A DNA stretch of 32,619 bases. Source: VGRW01 sp041498295 (GTDB lineage: Bacteria > Myxococcota_A > UBA9160 > SZUA-336). Both the position numbers and the translations under genes were made by a program. Location: the NCBI GenBank assembly GCA_041498295.1, contig JBGQIB010000039.1, positions 1-32,619 on the forward strand. The letters are read 5' to 3'. The notes beneath the pieces were generated by a model, which saw only the letters and a list, made by a program, of their open reading frames with translations, had not been told where the DNA came from and did no database searches. Each line of letters starts with the position of its first letter. The stretch's first letter is position 1. Below, piece after piece: positions 1-7,641 of the stretch.

Positions 1-1091
1 CGTTCTCGATCGGCTTCACCTTCGGAGGCGGCGGCAGCCGCGGCTGGGTCGCGCTGGGGTGGGGCGAGCCTTGTGTTCCTTGGTGGGGACCCAGCAACTT
101 CCGAGGCTCACCGCACTGGCAGGGCTGGGGTGGCCCGCGCGTCGTGAACAACGTCGTGGTCAACAACACCACCGTCGTCAACGTGAACCAGATCCACGGC
201 TGGTCGAACGCGGGCCACAAGGGCGCGGTGGTCGGTGTGCCGACCGACCAGTTCGGCCGCGGCCGCTTGAAGGTCGAGCACTTCGACGAGAAACGCGTCG
301 CGAAGCTGCGCCCCATCGACGGCGACATCAACGTGAAGCCGCGCGCGACCAGCCTCGCGCCTTCGACCGATCGCGGACAGCGCCCGCCGCGCGGCGCCTT
401 CGAGCGCACCGTCGTTGCGACGCGCGAGCCCACCCGTGGCGTGCCGAGCGACGTGAAGCACACCTCCGCGCCCACGCGCGACGGGTCCGGCGGACCGGCG
501 AAGACGGGCCGCCTCTTCGGTGGCTCGAAGCAGGAAGTGACTCGCGAGTCCGAAGGAAGCGCCGCCCGCGTCGTGGCCGCGCCGAAGCGCGGCGCTCCGG
601 AGGTGATGCGCAATCGGCCGCCGTTCGGCACACAGAACGACGCCGTCGAGCGGGCCGAGCCTCCCAAGCCGCCGCGCTTCCACGAACCGCGCGCGCCGGC
701 CGCGGAGCCCGACGAACGCGCGGTCAACATGAAGCCGACGGGCGAGCCGCCTCCACGACCGACCTCACAGATGCGCACGCGCCAGACCGAAGCGCAGGGC
801 GCCGCGCCGCCGGCGACGCCGCGCGGTCACTCCGCTGAGTCACTGCAGCGCGCGCAGGAGGCGCCCGCGCCTCCGCGCAATCTCCCCGGCGAGCCCGCGA
901 ACCGCGTGTTCCGCGGTCGCACCGTCGAGCCGCCGCACAACGAGGCGCCGCCGCCGGCGGCTCCGCAGCAGCACGGTTCGCAGCAGCACGGCGGTCAGCA
1001 GCACTCTGCGCAGCCGCAGGTGAAAACGCGCGAGCAGCCGCACGCTCAGGACGGCGGGCAGGGCGGCCCGCACGGGGACCACTTCCGCTAG
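1..1091 (+). CDS. DUF6600-like protein with long disordered tail, C-terminal part
   Basis: The reading frame is open from the first bases of the window to the TAG ending at 1091, so the gene starts upstream. Read from base 3, the first part is Gly/Trp/Pro rich with GWVALGWGEPCVPWWG followed by an Asn/Val-rich stretch (NNVVVNNTTVVNVNQIH). This pattern is typical of the end of DUF6600 (FecR-associated) proteins in GC-rich Gram-negatives. The remaining roughly 290 residues are low complexity: rich in Pro, Ala, Arg and Glu, with Gln/His repeats of the QQHG type near residues 275-300 (counting from the Met at base 144). They look disordered. No catalytic motif is visible. The role is unknown; family members are usually predicted to be exported and are often linked to FecR/sigma-factor loci, but the N-terminus is missing here. 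The frame is well supported; the family name is only moderately so. Confidence 0.6.
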   Translation, partial: FSIGFTFGGGGSRGWVALGWGEPCVPWWGPSNFRGSPHWQGWGGPRVVNNVVVNNTTVVNVNQIHGWSNAGHKGAVVGVPTDQFGRGRLKVEHFDEKRVAKLRPIDGDINVKPRATSLAPSTDRGQRPPRGAFERTVVATREPTRGVPSDVKHTSAPTRDGSGGPAKTGRLFGGSKQEVTRESEGSAARVVAAPKRGAPEVMRNRPPFGTQNDAVERAEPPKPPRFHEPRAPAAEPDERAVNMKPTGEPPPRPTSQMRTRQTEAQGAAPPATPRGHSAESLQRAQEAPAPPRNLPGEPANRVFRGRTVEPPHNEAPPPAAPQQHGSQQHGGQQHSAQPQVKTREQPHAQDGGQGGPHGDHFR

Positions 1092-1092
1092 C

Positions 1093-1251
1093 TCAGCAGC
1101 AGCGTCCCCGCCGCGCGGCCGCGTCGCTGAGTGCCGCGCGCGCGTCGTGCGCGCTCGAACCGTGAGCCGCGGGCGCAGGGATTCCGACGAAGCCGCGCGC
1201 GAACGCCGCGAGCGCGGCCGCGGCGCGCGCGAGCCAGCGCGCCGCGCTCAC
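1093..1251 (-). CDS. YbdD/YjiX (KCU-star) family small protein, CstA-associated
   Basis: This is a 52-residue product. The GTG start (1251-1249) overlaps the TGA stop of the cstA-like gene by the classic GTGA arrangement, so the two are translationally coupled. The sequence has an Ala-rich helix, then FARGFVGIP, and ends in GRCC before the stop. E. coli YbdD and YjiX, encoded directly downstream of cstA and btsT, share this design: a helix, a (L/F)xxGxP motif and a C-terminal RCC/KCC; some family members end in Cys-Sec. Position plus the terminal Cys-Cys are the main evidence. The middle segment is shorter than in E. coli (about 65 aa) and lacks the usual Tyr/His residues, so this may be a degenerate member. 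Its function is not established; it probably assists the transporter. Confidence 0.6.
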   Translation of the reverse strand: MSAARWLARAAAALAAFARGFVGIPAPAAHGSSAHDARAALSDAAARRGRCC

Positions 1252-3293
1252 GAGGCCTCCGCCGCGCGCGTCGCCCGCGCGGGGGCGATTCCGGGTCCGC
1301 GCAGCACGCGCCACCAGACGCGCGCCGCGTCGAGCACGACGATCGCGACCAGCGCCATGAACAGGGCGGTGATCGCCGCATCGAGCCGGTTGTTGAAGAT
1401 CAACGTGTGCGTCTCGCCGACCTTCTCGGGCGCGACCGCGCCCTGCGCGAGCTGAGTCACGAGATGCTCGGCCTGCGCGAGGAATCCGATGCGCCGATCG
1501 GGATGAAAGATCTTCTGCCAGCCAGCCGTCATCGTCACCGTGAGCAGCCACGCGAGCGGCGCGAGCGTCAGCACAGCGAACCTCGGCCGCTCCGATTTCA
1601 CGAACAGCGTCGTCGCGAGCGCGAGCGCGGTCGCGGCCAGCAGCTGATTCGCGATCCCGAACAGCGGCCAGAGTGAGTTGATCCCGCCCAGCGGATCGAT
1701 CACGCCCTGATACAAGAAGTAGCCCCAGCCGGCGACGATCATCCCCGACGCGAGCAGGTTCGCGGGCAGCGAGCTCGTGCGCCCGAGCGGCGTCCAAAAG
1801 TTCCCGAGCAGGTCCTGGATCATGAAGCGCCCGACGCGCGTGCCGGCGTCGAGCGTCGTCAGGATGAACAGCGCCTCGAACGTGATCGCGAAGTGGTACC
1901 AGAGAGCGCGCGCGGTCTCGCCGCCGAGCGAGCGCGAGAAGATCTCGGCCATGCCGACGGCGAGGCTGGGCGCGCCGCCGGTGCGCGAGAGCAGGGTGGT
2001 CTCGCCGATCGATCGAGTCAGTGACTCGAAGGCGGCGCCGTCGAGCGGGAAACCCCAGCCGGTGATCGTAGCGGCGGCCCCGGCGACGTCGGTGCCGATG
2101 GACGCGCTGGCCGAGTTGATCGCGAAATATACACCTGGCTGCATGATCGCCGCCGAGAGCAGGGCCATGACCGCCACGAAGCTCTCCATCAGCATCGCTC
2201 CGTAACCGATCATGCGCGCGTCCGATTCGCGGTCGAGTAGCTTCGGCGTCGTGCCGCTCGAGATCAGCGCGTGGAAGCCCGACATCGCCCCGCACGCGAT
2301 CGTGATGAAGCAGAACGGGAAGAGCTTCCCGGCGAACACCGGCCCGGTTCCGTCGATGAAGCGAGTGAGCGCGGGCAGGTGCACCGCGGGTCGCACCCAG
2401 AGCAGCCCCACGGCGAGCAGCGCCACCGTGCCGATCTTGATGAACGCCGAGAGATAGTCGCGCGGCGCGAGCAGCAGCCACACCGGGAGTACGCTCGCGA
2501 CGAATCCGTAACCGATCAGCGCGAGCGCGAGGCTCTTCTTGTCGAGATCGAACCAGACGCGCAGCGCCTCGCTCTCGCCGACCCAGCGCCCGCCGACGAC
2601 CGCGAACAGCACGAGGGCGACACCGATCAGTGACGCCTCGAGCACGCGCCCCGGGCGGATGCGCACCATGTACACGCCCATGAACAGCGCGATCGGGATG
2701 GTCGCGCCGACGGTCGACGTCGCCCATGGGCTCCCGAACATCGCGTTCACGACCACCAGGCCGAGCACGCCGATCAGGATCACCATGATCGCGAGCACGC
2801 CGGTCAGCGCAGCCGCGCCGCCGACCGGGCCGATTTCCTCGCGCACCATCTGGCCGAGACTCTTGCCGTTGCGGCGCAGCGAGCCGACCAGGATCGTGAA
2901 GTCCTGTACCGCGCCGCCGATCACGACGCCGATCAGGATGTAGAGCAGGCCGGGCAAGTAGCCGAACTGCGCCGCGAGGATCGGGCCGACCAGCGGACCC
3001 GGGCCCGCGATCGCCGCGAAGTGGTGACCGAACACGACCCAGCGGTTCGTCGCGACGAAGTCCTTGCCGTCCGCGAGCCGGTGCGCAGGAGTCACGCGCG
3101 AGTCGTCGAGGCGCAGCGCGCGCGCCGCGAGAAATGCCGAGTAGAAGCGGTAGGCGACCGCGTACGTGCACAGCGCGGCGACGAGGAACCACGCGCTCGA
3201 GATCGGCTCGCCGCGCGCGGTCGCGATGACCGCGAGCGCGCCCGCGCCCGCGAGCGCCACGGCGGACCAGACCAGCGCCTTCACGAGCGGCAT
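1248..3293 (-). CDS. cstA: CstA family carbon starvation / peptide or pyruvate transporter
   Basis: The product is a 681-residue polytopic inner-membrane protein, full length for the family. N-terminal CstA signatures are clear: ATNRWVVFGHHFAAIAGPGP at residues 81-100, followed by LVGPILAAQFGYLPG and the GGAVQDF motif. Many hydrophobic segments follow to near residue 660. CstA and BtsT proteins take up peptides or pyruvate during carbon limitation, driven by ion gradients. A small YbdD-like gene overlaps its stop codon, as in known cstA loci. The ATG start (3293-3291) lies just inside the start region of the divergent cytochrome-like gene, so the promoter must sit within or upstream of that neighbour. 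Substrate cannot be told from sequence alone. The family call is very secure; the symbol is used in the family sense. Confidence 0.93.
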   Translation of the reverse strand: MPLVKALVWSAVALAGAGALAVIATARGEPISSAWFLVAALCTYAVAYRFYSAFLAARALRLDDSRVTPAHRLADGKDFVATNRWVVFGHHFAAIAGPGPLVGPILAAQFGYLPGLLYILIGVVIGGAVQDFTILVGSLRRNGKSLGQMVREEIGPVGGAAALTGVLAIMVILIGVLGLVVVNAMFGSPWATSTVGATIPIALFMGVYMVRIRPGRVLEASLIGVALVLFAVVGGRWVGESEALRVWFDLDKKSLALALIGYGFVASVLPVWLLLAPRDYLSAFIKIGTVALLAVGLLWVRPAVHLPALTRFIDGTGPVFAGKLFPFCFITIACGAMSGFHALISSGTTPKLLDRESDARMIGYGAMLMESFVAVMALLSAAIMQPGVYFAINSASASIGTDVAGAAATITGWGFPLDGAAFESLTRSIGETTLLSRTGGAPSLAVGMAEIFSRSLGGETARALWYHFAITFEALFILTTLDAGTRVGRFMIQDLLGNFWTPLGRTSSLPANLLASGMIVAGWGYFLYQGVIDPLGGINSLWPLFGIANQLLAATALALATTLFVKSERPRFAVLTLAPLAWLLTVTMTAGWQKIFHPDRRIGFLAQAEHLVTQLAQGAVAPEKVGETHTLIFNNRLDAAITALFMALVAIVVLDAARVWWRVLRGPGIAPARATRAAEAS

Positions 3294-3330
3294 GCCGCGA
3301 TTCTACCGGTTCGCGTTGGCCTTCGCGGCG

Positions 3331-3771
3331 ATGACTCTCGCGCGCACATCGCTCGCTTCGCTCATGGTCGCAGTAATGGCGGTCGCGTGCAGCGGCTGGA
3401 AGGAGACGCTGCGCAGCGGCACCTACCCGCCGAGCTTCGAGTACATCTCGAGTGAACAGCTCGACTCGGTGATGTGGCAGATGGCTCGCGACACGCGCGA
3501 CCTCGAGCAGATCCTCGCGCAAAACGGGGCGGTATCGGACGCGGATCGGCGACAGGTGCTCGCGCTCCTCGCAGCCGTCTACGACGAGAGCGGGCGGCTC
3601 GGCTCCGAGGGAACGCGCACCAATCACCCGATGCTCGACGACGACCGCGACCGGTTCCGCGCCGACGTGGCGACGGCGCGCCACGGCGTCGAGTCCGAGC
3701 CGCCGAGCTACAGCCTCGCGCGCACGGTTTCCGCCGCCTGCGTCCACTGTCACAACCGCTCGATGCACTAG
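3331..3771 (+). CDS. Small cytochrome c'-like lipoprotein with C-terminal CXXCH
   Basis: The product has 146 residues if the ATG at 3331 is used; an upstream ATG at 3292 is also possible. Residues 1-19 form a short signal peptide with Arg5, and Cys20 (MAVAC-SG) would be the lipidation site, although the -3 residue is Ala rather than Leu. The mature part is helical in composition, with acidic and basic repeats and no second hydrophobic segment. A single haem-binding CVHCH lies at residues 137-141, only five residues from the C-terminus. Haem attachment at the extreme C-terminus of a roughly 125-residue helical protein is the architecture of cytochrome c' (class II). I infer a periplasmic, probably outer-membrane-anchored monohaem cytochrome. 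The gene is divergent from cstA with overlapping 5' ends. Its redox partner is unknown. Confidence 0.7.
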   Translation: MTLARTSLASLMVAVMAVACSGWKETLRSGTYPPSFEYISSEQLDSVMWQMARDTRDLEQILAQNGAVSDADRRQVLALLAAVYDESGRLGSEGTRTNHPMLDDDRDRFRADVATARHGVESEPPSYSLARTVSAACVHCHNRSMH

Positions 3772-3818
3772 TCCGACGCGTGCGACAATCGCGGCGCACG
3801 AGAGTGCGGGAGGGCGCG

Positions 3819-4682
3819 ATGCGGGACGTGGCAGGGCGAGTCGCCGTCATCACCGGCGGCGCGAGCGGCATCGGCCGCGGCATGGCCGAGGTGTTTGCGG
3901 CGGCGGGCATGAAGATCGTGCTCGCAGACGTCGACGAAGCGCGCGTGGTCGAGACCGCGCGTGCGCTCCAGGAGTCGGGTGCGGAGGTGCTGCCCGTGCG
4001 CACCGACGTCTCGAAGCAGACCGAGGTCGACCTACTCGCGCGGCGCACGCTCGACAAATTCGGCGCGGTCCACGTGGTGTGCAACAACGCGGGCGTCGCG
4101 CACGGCGGCGTGCCCACGTGGGAGAGCACGCTCCACGACTGGGAGTGGATCGTGGGCGTGAACCTGATGGGCGTCGTGCACGGCGTGCGCGCATTCACGC
4201 CGCTCTTGCTCGCTCAGGGCGGCGAGGGTCACATCGTCAACACGGCGTCGATGGCCGGCCTCATCAGCGGCGCGGGCAACGCGCTCTACGGCGTGACCAA
4301 GCACGCGGTCGTCGCGCTCTCGGAGGCGCTCTTCAACGAGCTGCGCGCGGCGCATGCGGCCGTACGCGTTTCGGTGTTGTGTCCCGGCTGGATCAACACC
4401 GAGATCATGCGTTCGTCGGAGCGCAATCAGCCCGAGGCCGTGCGCAGTCACCGGCCGGAAACGCGCACGAGTCCGGAATCCGAGATTCGCCGCAAGCAGG
4501 TCGAGAGCATGCTCGCCGCGGGCCTCTCCCCGGTGAAGGTCGGCGAGCTCGTGCTCGCGGCGATTCGCGAGGAGCGCTTCTGGATCCTGAGTCACCCCGA
4601 GTGGAAGGGCGCGATCCGCCACCGCCTGGAGAACGTGCTCGAGGAGCGCGACCCGACGCCGGTGAATCTCCTGCGGCGCTAG
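3819..4682 (+). CDS. SDR family NAD(P)-dependent oxidoreductase
   Basis: This is a 287-residue classical short-chain dehydrogenase. It shows the cofactor motif GGASGIG (13-19), an Asp after the second strand (D37, favouring NAD), NNAG (89-92) and the catalytic set Ser144, Tyr157 and Lys161 (YGVTK). The ATG at 3819 was chosen because GGGAGG lies just upstream and the SDR fold starts at once; the longer open frame upstream runs through the cytochrome-like gene and has no family similarity. The C-terminal about 90 residues are longer than in FabG-type enzymes, as seen in SDRs acting on larger or lipophilic substrates. Substrate is unknown. It is convergent with the VKOR-DsbA gene, with only 7 nt between stops, and shows no obvious link to the pigment cluster. 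Confidence 0.9.
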   Translation: MRDVAGRVAVITGGASGIGRGMAEVFAAAGMKIVLADVDEARVVETARALQESGAEVLPVRTDVSKQTEVDLLARRTLDKFGAVHVVCNNAGVAHGGVPTWESTLHDWEWIVGVNLMGVVHGVRAFTPLLLAQGGEGHIVNTASMAGLISGAGNALYGVTKHAVVALSEALFNELRAAHAAVRVSVLCPGWINTEIMRSSERNQPEAVRSHRPETRTSPESEIRRKQVESMLAAGLSPVKVGELVLAAIREERFWILSHPEWKGAIRHRLENVLEERDPTPVNLLRR

Positions 4683-4689
4683 CGCGCGC

Positions 4690-6021
4690 TCATTTCTTTG
4701 CCCAGGGCAGCGGCTGCGGCGGCGGCAGCGCGGCGTAGGCCGGATGACTCGGCGCGCCGTGGGAGAGCTCGAGGACGTAGATCAACGGCGGGAACGCGAT
4801 CGCCTGCCGGCCGTTGATCAAGAGCAACGGTGTGCCCTCGATCCCGTGCGCGACCGCCCAAGCGATGTCGTCCTGCAACGTCTTCTCCGTCTCCGGCGAG
4901 CGCGCGCACGCTTCGAGCTGCTCGCGCGCGCCCATCGGCTTCGCGAGCTCCCAGAGCTTCTCCTCGGTGAGCCCCGTCTGATTCTCGAACAGCGAGCCCA
5001 CGAACTCGAACTCACCCGGTATTCCCTCCGCGCAGATCTGTACGCGCGCGGCGAGACAGCGGATCGGCGTGCTGTCGCCGCGCTGAATGGCCGAGTTACA
5101 AGACGAGTCGAGCGGATATTGATGCGGCGCGAGCGCGAACGCGTCCGGACCGAAGTGCTTTCGGAGCTCGATCAGAATCTCGTGCATCTGCGCGCAGTGA
5201 CTGCACAGCGTGTCGGTGAATTCGGTGATCTGTAGGCGCGCGTTCGCGGGGCCGATCACGGTGCGCGCGGGCGGCGGCGTGATCACCGGCTCGGCTGCGT
5301 ACGCCGCGAGCGTGCTCGAGAGGAGCTGCTTCGCGTCCGCCGGCAAGCTGGCGACGAAGCGCACGATCTCGCGCTCGTCCGCGCTGGCGCCCGCTGGCTC
5401 GGGAAGTGACTGCATCGCCTTCGCGCCCGACGCGGCCAAGCTCTGCGGGGTGCGCCTGCCGGGAACGATGAGCAGCGCGAACGCGAGCGCGAGCACGCCG
5501 GCGACGAGCGGCGCGGCGCGCGCGAGCTGCGCGAGCGGCGGAAGACCGAGGCCGACGAAACAAACCGCCGCATACGCGAGCACGAGCACGTAGGTGAGCC
5601 CGCAGGTCGAGCAGAAGTGACCGAACAGAAGCGAGGCGGTGAGGAGCCCGACCACGCCCAGAGCGCCGCCTGCTGCGGTGAGCAGCGTGCCCGCGACCCA
5701 GGGCTCCGCGACCCGTCGGCGCGCGATCCGAGTGCGCGCGACCAGCGGCAGCGCGAGCGCTGCGATGCCCCAAGCGACGCCCCACGCCGCTACCGGCAGG
5801 CCGGTGCGCGCGTGCACCGCGCTCGCGAACGGAGAGTCCCAGACCTCCGCGCAGTGTCCGCCCCCGGGCCCGCAGATGATGTCGCCGCCGCTGCGCGCGA
5901 CGACGAGCTCGTACCACTGGAACAGCGCCCAGCCCGTGTGGACCAGCGCGATCGCGGCGGCGATCCAGAGTGCCCGACTCTGTCGCGCCGACTTCCCGGC
6001 AGCAGTTCGCGATTCGGTCAT
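4690..6021 (-). CDS. VKOR-DsbA fusion, membrane disulfide-forming protein
   Basis: The 443-residue fusion combines an oxidase and a thiol carrier in one protein. The N-terminal half is a vitamin K epoxide reductase domain: first helix at about 18-40, loop Cys50 and Cys57 followed by WDSPFA, then CSTC (Cys137, Cys140) at the start of a helix, with membrane segments to about residue 185. The C-terminal half is a DsbA-like thioredoxin domain with CSHC (Cys273-Cys276) and a cis-proline EGTP near the end. Such fusions pass electrons from periplasmic thiols through VKOR to quinone, replacing DsbB plus DsbA. The extra Cys pair in the thioredoxin domain (SSCNS and RCLAA) may form a structural disulfide. 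The gene is divergent from the PCD gene. Both domains are clear. Confidence 0.9.
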   Translation of the reverse strand: MTESRTAAGKSARQSRALWIAAAIALVHTGWALFQWYELVVARSGGDIICGPGGGHCAEVWDSPFASAVHARTGLPVAAWGVAWGIAALALPLVARTRIARRRVAEPWVAGTLLTAAGGALGVVGLLTASLLFGHFCSTCGLTYVLVLAYAAVCFVGLGLPPLAQLARAAPLVAGVLALAFALLIVPGRRTPQSLAASGAKAMQSLPEPAGASADEREIVRFVASLPADAKQLLSSTLAAYAAEPVITPPPARTVIGPANARLQITEFTDTLCSHCAQMHEILIELRKHFGPDAFALAPHQYPLDSSCNSAIQRGDSTPIRCLAARVQICAEGIPGEFEFVGSLFENQTGLTEEKLWELAKPMGAREQLEACARSPETEKTLQDDIAWAVAHGIEGTPLLLINGRQAIAFPPLIYVLELSHGAPSHPAYAALPPPQPLPWAKK

Positions 6022-6085
6022 CGCGGGACGCTAGCGAACTCGGCGTGATTGACGCCCGCCGCCCGGAGTGGGAGGCTCGCGAGCC

Positions 6086-6379
6086 GTGGCGAAGCGCGCG
6101 GCGCGGCTCAGCGCACAGGAGATCGAGACGGCGCTGCGCGCCCTGTCCGGTTGGTCTCTGGCGGACGGCAAGCTCCACCGCGAGCTCAGCTTCGCGAACT
6201 TCAGCGCGGCCTTCGGCTTCATGACCCGCGTCGCGCTCGCGGCGGAGGCGGCCGATCACCACCCGGACTGGTCGAACGTCTGGAATCGCGTCGTCGTGGA
6301 TCTGCACACGCACGACGCGGGCGGCATCACGGAGAAGGATGTCGCACTCGCGCAGCTGATCAGCGAGCTCGCGGCGTAA
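6086..6379 (+). CDS. phhB: Pterin-4a-carbinolamine dehydratase (PhhB/DCoH)
   Basis: The 97-residue product matches the whole PCD family. The HHPDW motif (58-62), then SNVWNRVVVDLHTHDAGGIT and a closing DVALA helix, form the active site. The enzyme dehydrates 4a-hydroxytetrahydropterin made by aromatic amino acid hydroxylases. A GTG start at 6086 is preferred over an in-frame GTG at 6068 because GGGAGG (6070-6075) sits 10 nt before it. No phenylalanine hydroxylase is visible nearby. If one exists elsewhere, this enzyme would support tyrosine supply, which could feed the ammonia-lyase of the pigment cluster; that link is inference only. The MFS gene starts 5 nt after its stop. Confidence 0.9.
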   Translation: MAKRAARLSAQEIETALRALSGWSLADGKLHRELSFANFSAAFGFMTRVALAAEAADHHPDWSNVWNRVVVDLHTHDAGGITEKDVALAQLISELAA

Positions 6380-6384
6380 CTCGA

Positions 6385-7641
6385 TTGCGCCCGACGAACG
6401 TTCGCTACGGGGCGGTCGCGTTCACTCTGGGCATGATCGCGATCGCGTATCTCGACCGCGTCTGTATCTCGACGGCGGCGCCGTCGATGCAAGCCGAGCT
6501 CGGGCTGTCGGATCCGCAGATGAGCATCGTGTTCAGCGCCTTCACCCTCAGTTATGCGCTGTTCGAGGTGCCGAGCGGCTGGCTCGCCGATCGCTTCGGC
6601 GCGCGGCTCGCGCTCTCGCGCATCGTCGTGTGGTGGTCGGCGATGACCGCGGCGACCGGCCTCGCGTCGGGCTTCGGCGCGCTCGCCGCGGTGCGCTTCC
6701 TGTTCGGCATCGGCGAAGCGGGCGCGTTCCCGGCGACGGCGCGCATCTACGCGCGCTGGCTTCCGGTGCGCCTGCACGGGCGACTCTTCGGCGTGTTGCT
6801 CGCGGCGGCGGCGCTCGGCGGCGCGGCCACGCAGCCGCTCGTGGTCGCGCTGCTCTCGCGCATCGGCTGGCGCATGTCGTTCGCCGTGTTCGGCGTCGTC
6901 GGTCTGGTCTGGTCGGCGGCGTTCTGGCTCTGGTTCCGCGACGACCCACACGAGCACCCCGGCGTGAACGCCGCCGAGCTCGAGCTGATCGCGGCGGGTG
7001 GCGCCTCGAAGGCGCCGCACGCGCCGGTGCCTTGGCGCGCGCTGCTGCGCAATCGAACACTCGTCGCGCTGTGCGCGATGTACGTCGGCGCGATCTACGG
7101 CTGGTACTTCTATCTCACTTGGTTGCCGACCTATCTGATGCGCGCGCGGGGCTTCGATCTCGCGCAGGTCGGCTGGCTCGCGTCACTGCCGCTGCTCGGC
7201 ATCGCCGGCGGCGTGCTCGCAGGCGGCTGGCTCAGCGATCACCTGCGACCCCGGCTCGGCCTGCGCCTCGGGTCGTGTCTCCCAGGCCTGGTCGGCTTGC
7301 CGCTCGCGGCGCTCTCCGTGGCGAGCGCCGCGTGGGTCGGCGACGCGTTCACGGCCGCGGTCTTGCTGGCCTGCGCCGCGGGCTTCGCGGGCGCGGGAAT
7401 CTCCCCGGCCTGGGCGATCTGCGTCGAGATCGGCGGGACTCACTCGGCGGTCGTGAGCGGCGCGATGAACACCTTCGGGAATCTCGGCGGCGCGCTGTGT
7501 CCCGTCGTCGTCGGCTTCTGCGTCGACCGCTTCCACTCGTGGACCCTGCCGCTGTTCAGTATCTCGTTTCTGTATCTCGCGGCGGGCGCCTGCTGGCTCG
7601 CGGTCGATCCCACGCACAAGATCGAGACGAGCGCGAGCTAG
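6385..7641 (+). CDS. MFS transporter, ACS (anion:cation symporter)-like
   Basis: This is a 418-residue, twelve-helix major facilitator. The first helix contains the LDRVCISTAAP signature common to the hexuronate/galactonate/phthalate (ACS) group. Loop 2-3 carries GWLADRFGAR (65-74) and helix 4 carries RFLFGIGEAGAFP (104-116), both typical of that group. I chose the TTG at 6385: it lies 5 nt after the PCD stop and puts the first helix at the expected place. The next in-frame ATG (6433) would cut into helix 1. Such carriers usually import organic anions such as sugar acids. The 3' end shares a CTAG with the convergent fucosidase gene. A role with the GH29 enzyme (sugar uptake) is possible but unproven. 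Confidence 0.85.
   Translation: MRPTNVRYGAVAFTLGMIAIAYLDRVCISTAAPSMQAELGLSDPQMSIVFSAFTLSYALFEVPSGWLADRFGARLALSRIVVWWSAMTAATGLASGFGALAAVRFLFGIGEAGAFPATARIYARWLPVRLHGRLFGVLLAAAALGGAATQPLVVALLSRIGWRMSFAVFGVVGLVWSAAFWLWFRDDPHEHPGVNAAELELIAAGGASKAPHAPVPWRALLRNRTLVALCAMYVGAIYGWYFYLTWLPTYLMRARGFDLAQVGWLASLPLLGIAGGVLAGGWLSDHLRPRLGLRLGSCLPGLVGLPLAALSVASAAWVGDAFTAAVLLACAAGFAGAGISPAWAICVEIGGTHSAVVSGAMNTFGNLGGALCPVVVGFCVDRFHSWTLPLFSISFLYLAAGACWLAVDPTHKIETSAS

Noticed and set aside
59..838. A 259-codon frame overlapping the DUF6600-like gene
   Set aside because: It is Arg/Ala-rich shadow sequence, while the frame read from base 3 carries the recognisable Trp/Gly and Asn/Val motifs and is open from the window edge.
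1090..1095. Possible Sec codon (TGA) at the end of the YbdD-like gene
   Set aside because: The end reads Cys-Cys-TGA, followed by Ala-Ser if read through; family selenoproteins have Cys-Sec-stop, and no SECIS-like hairpin is evident, so TGA is a normal stop.
1100..1250. Dense GCGCGC runs suggesting a structural or Z-DNA element
   Set aside because: Such runs occur throughout the window as a result of base composition and Ala/Arg codons, and here they encode the YbdD-like protein.
1093..3768. An 891-codon minus-strand frame over the cstA region
   Set aside because: Most of it is an out-of-frame shadow of cstA; only its last 52 codons (1251-1093) are credible, as the YbdD-like gene.
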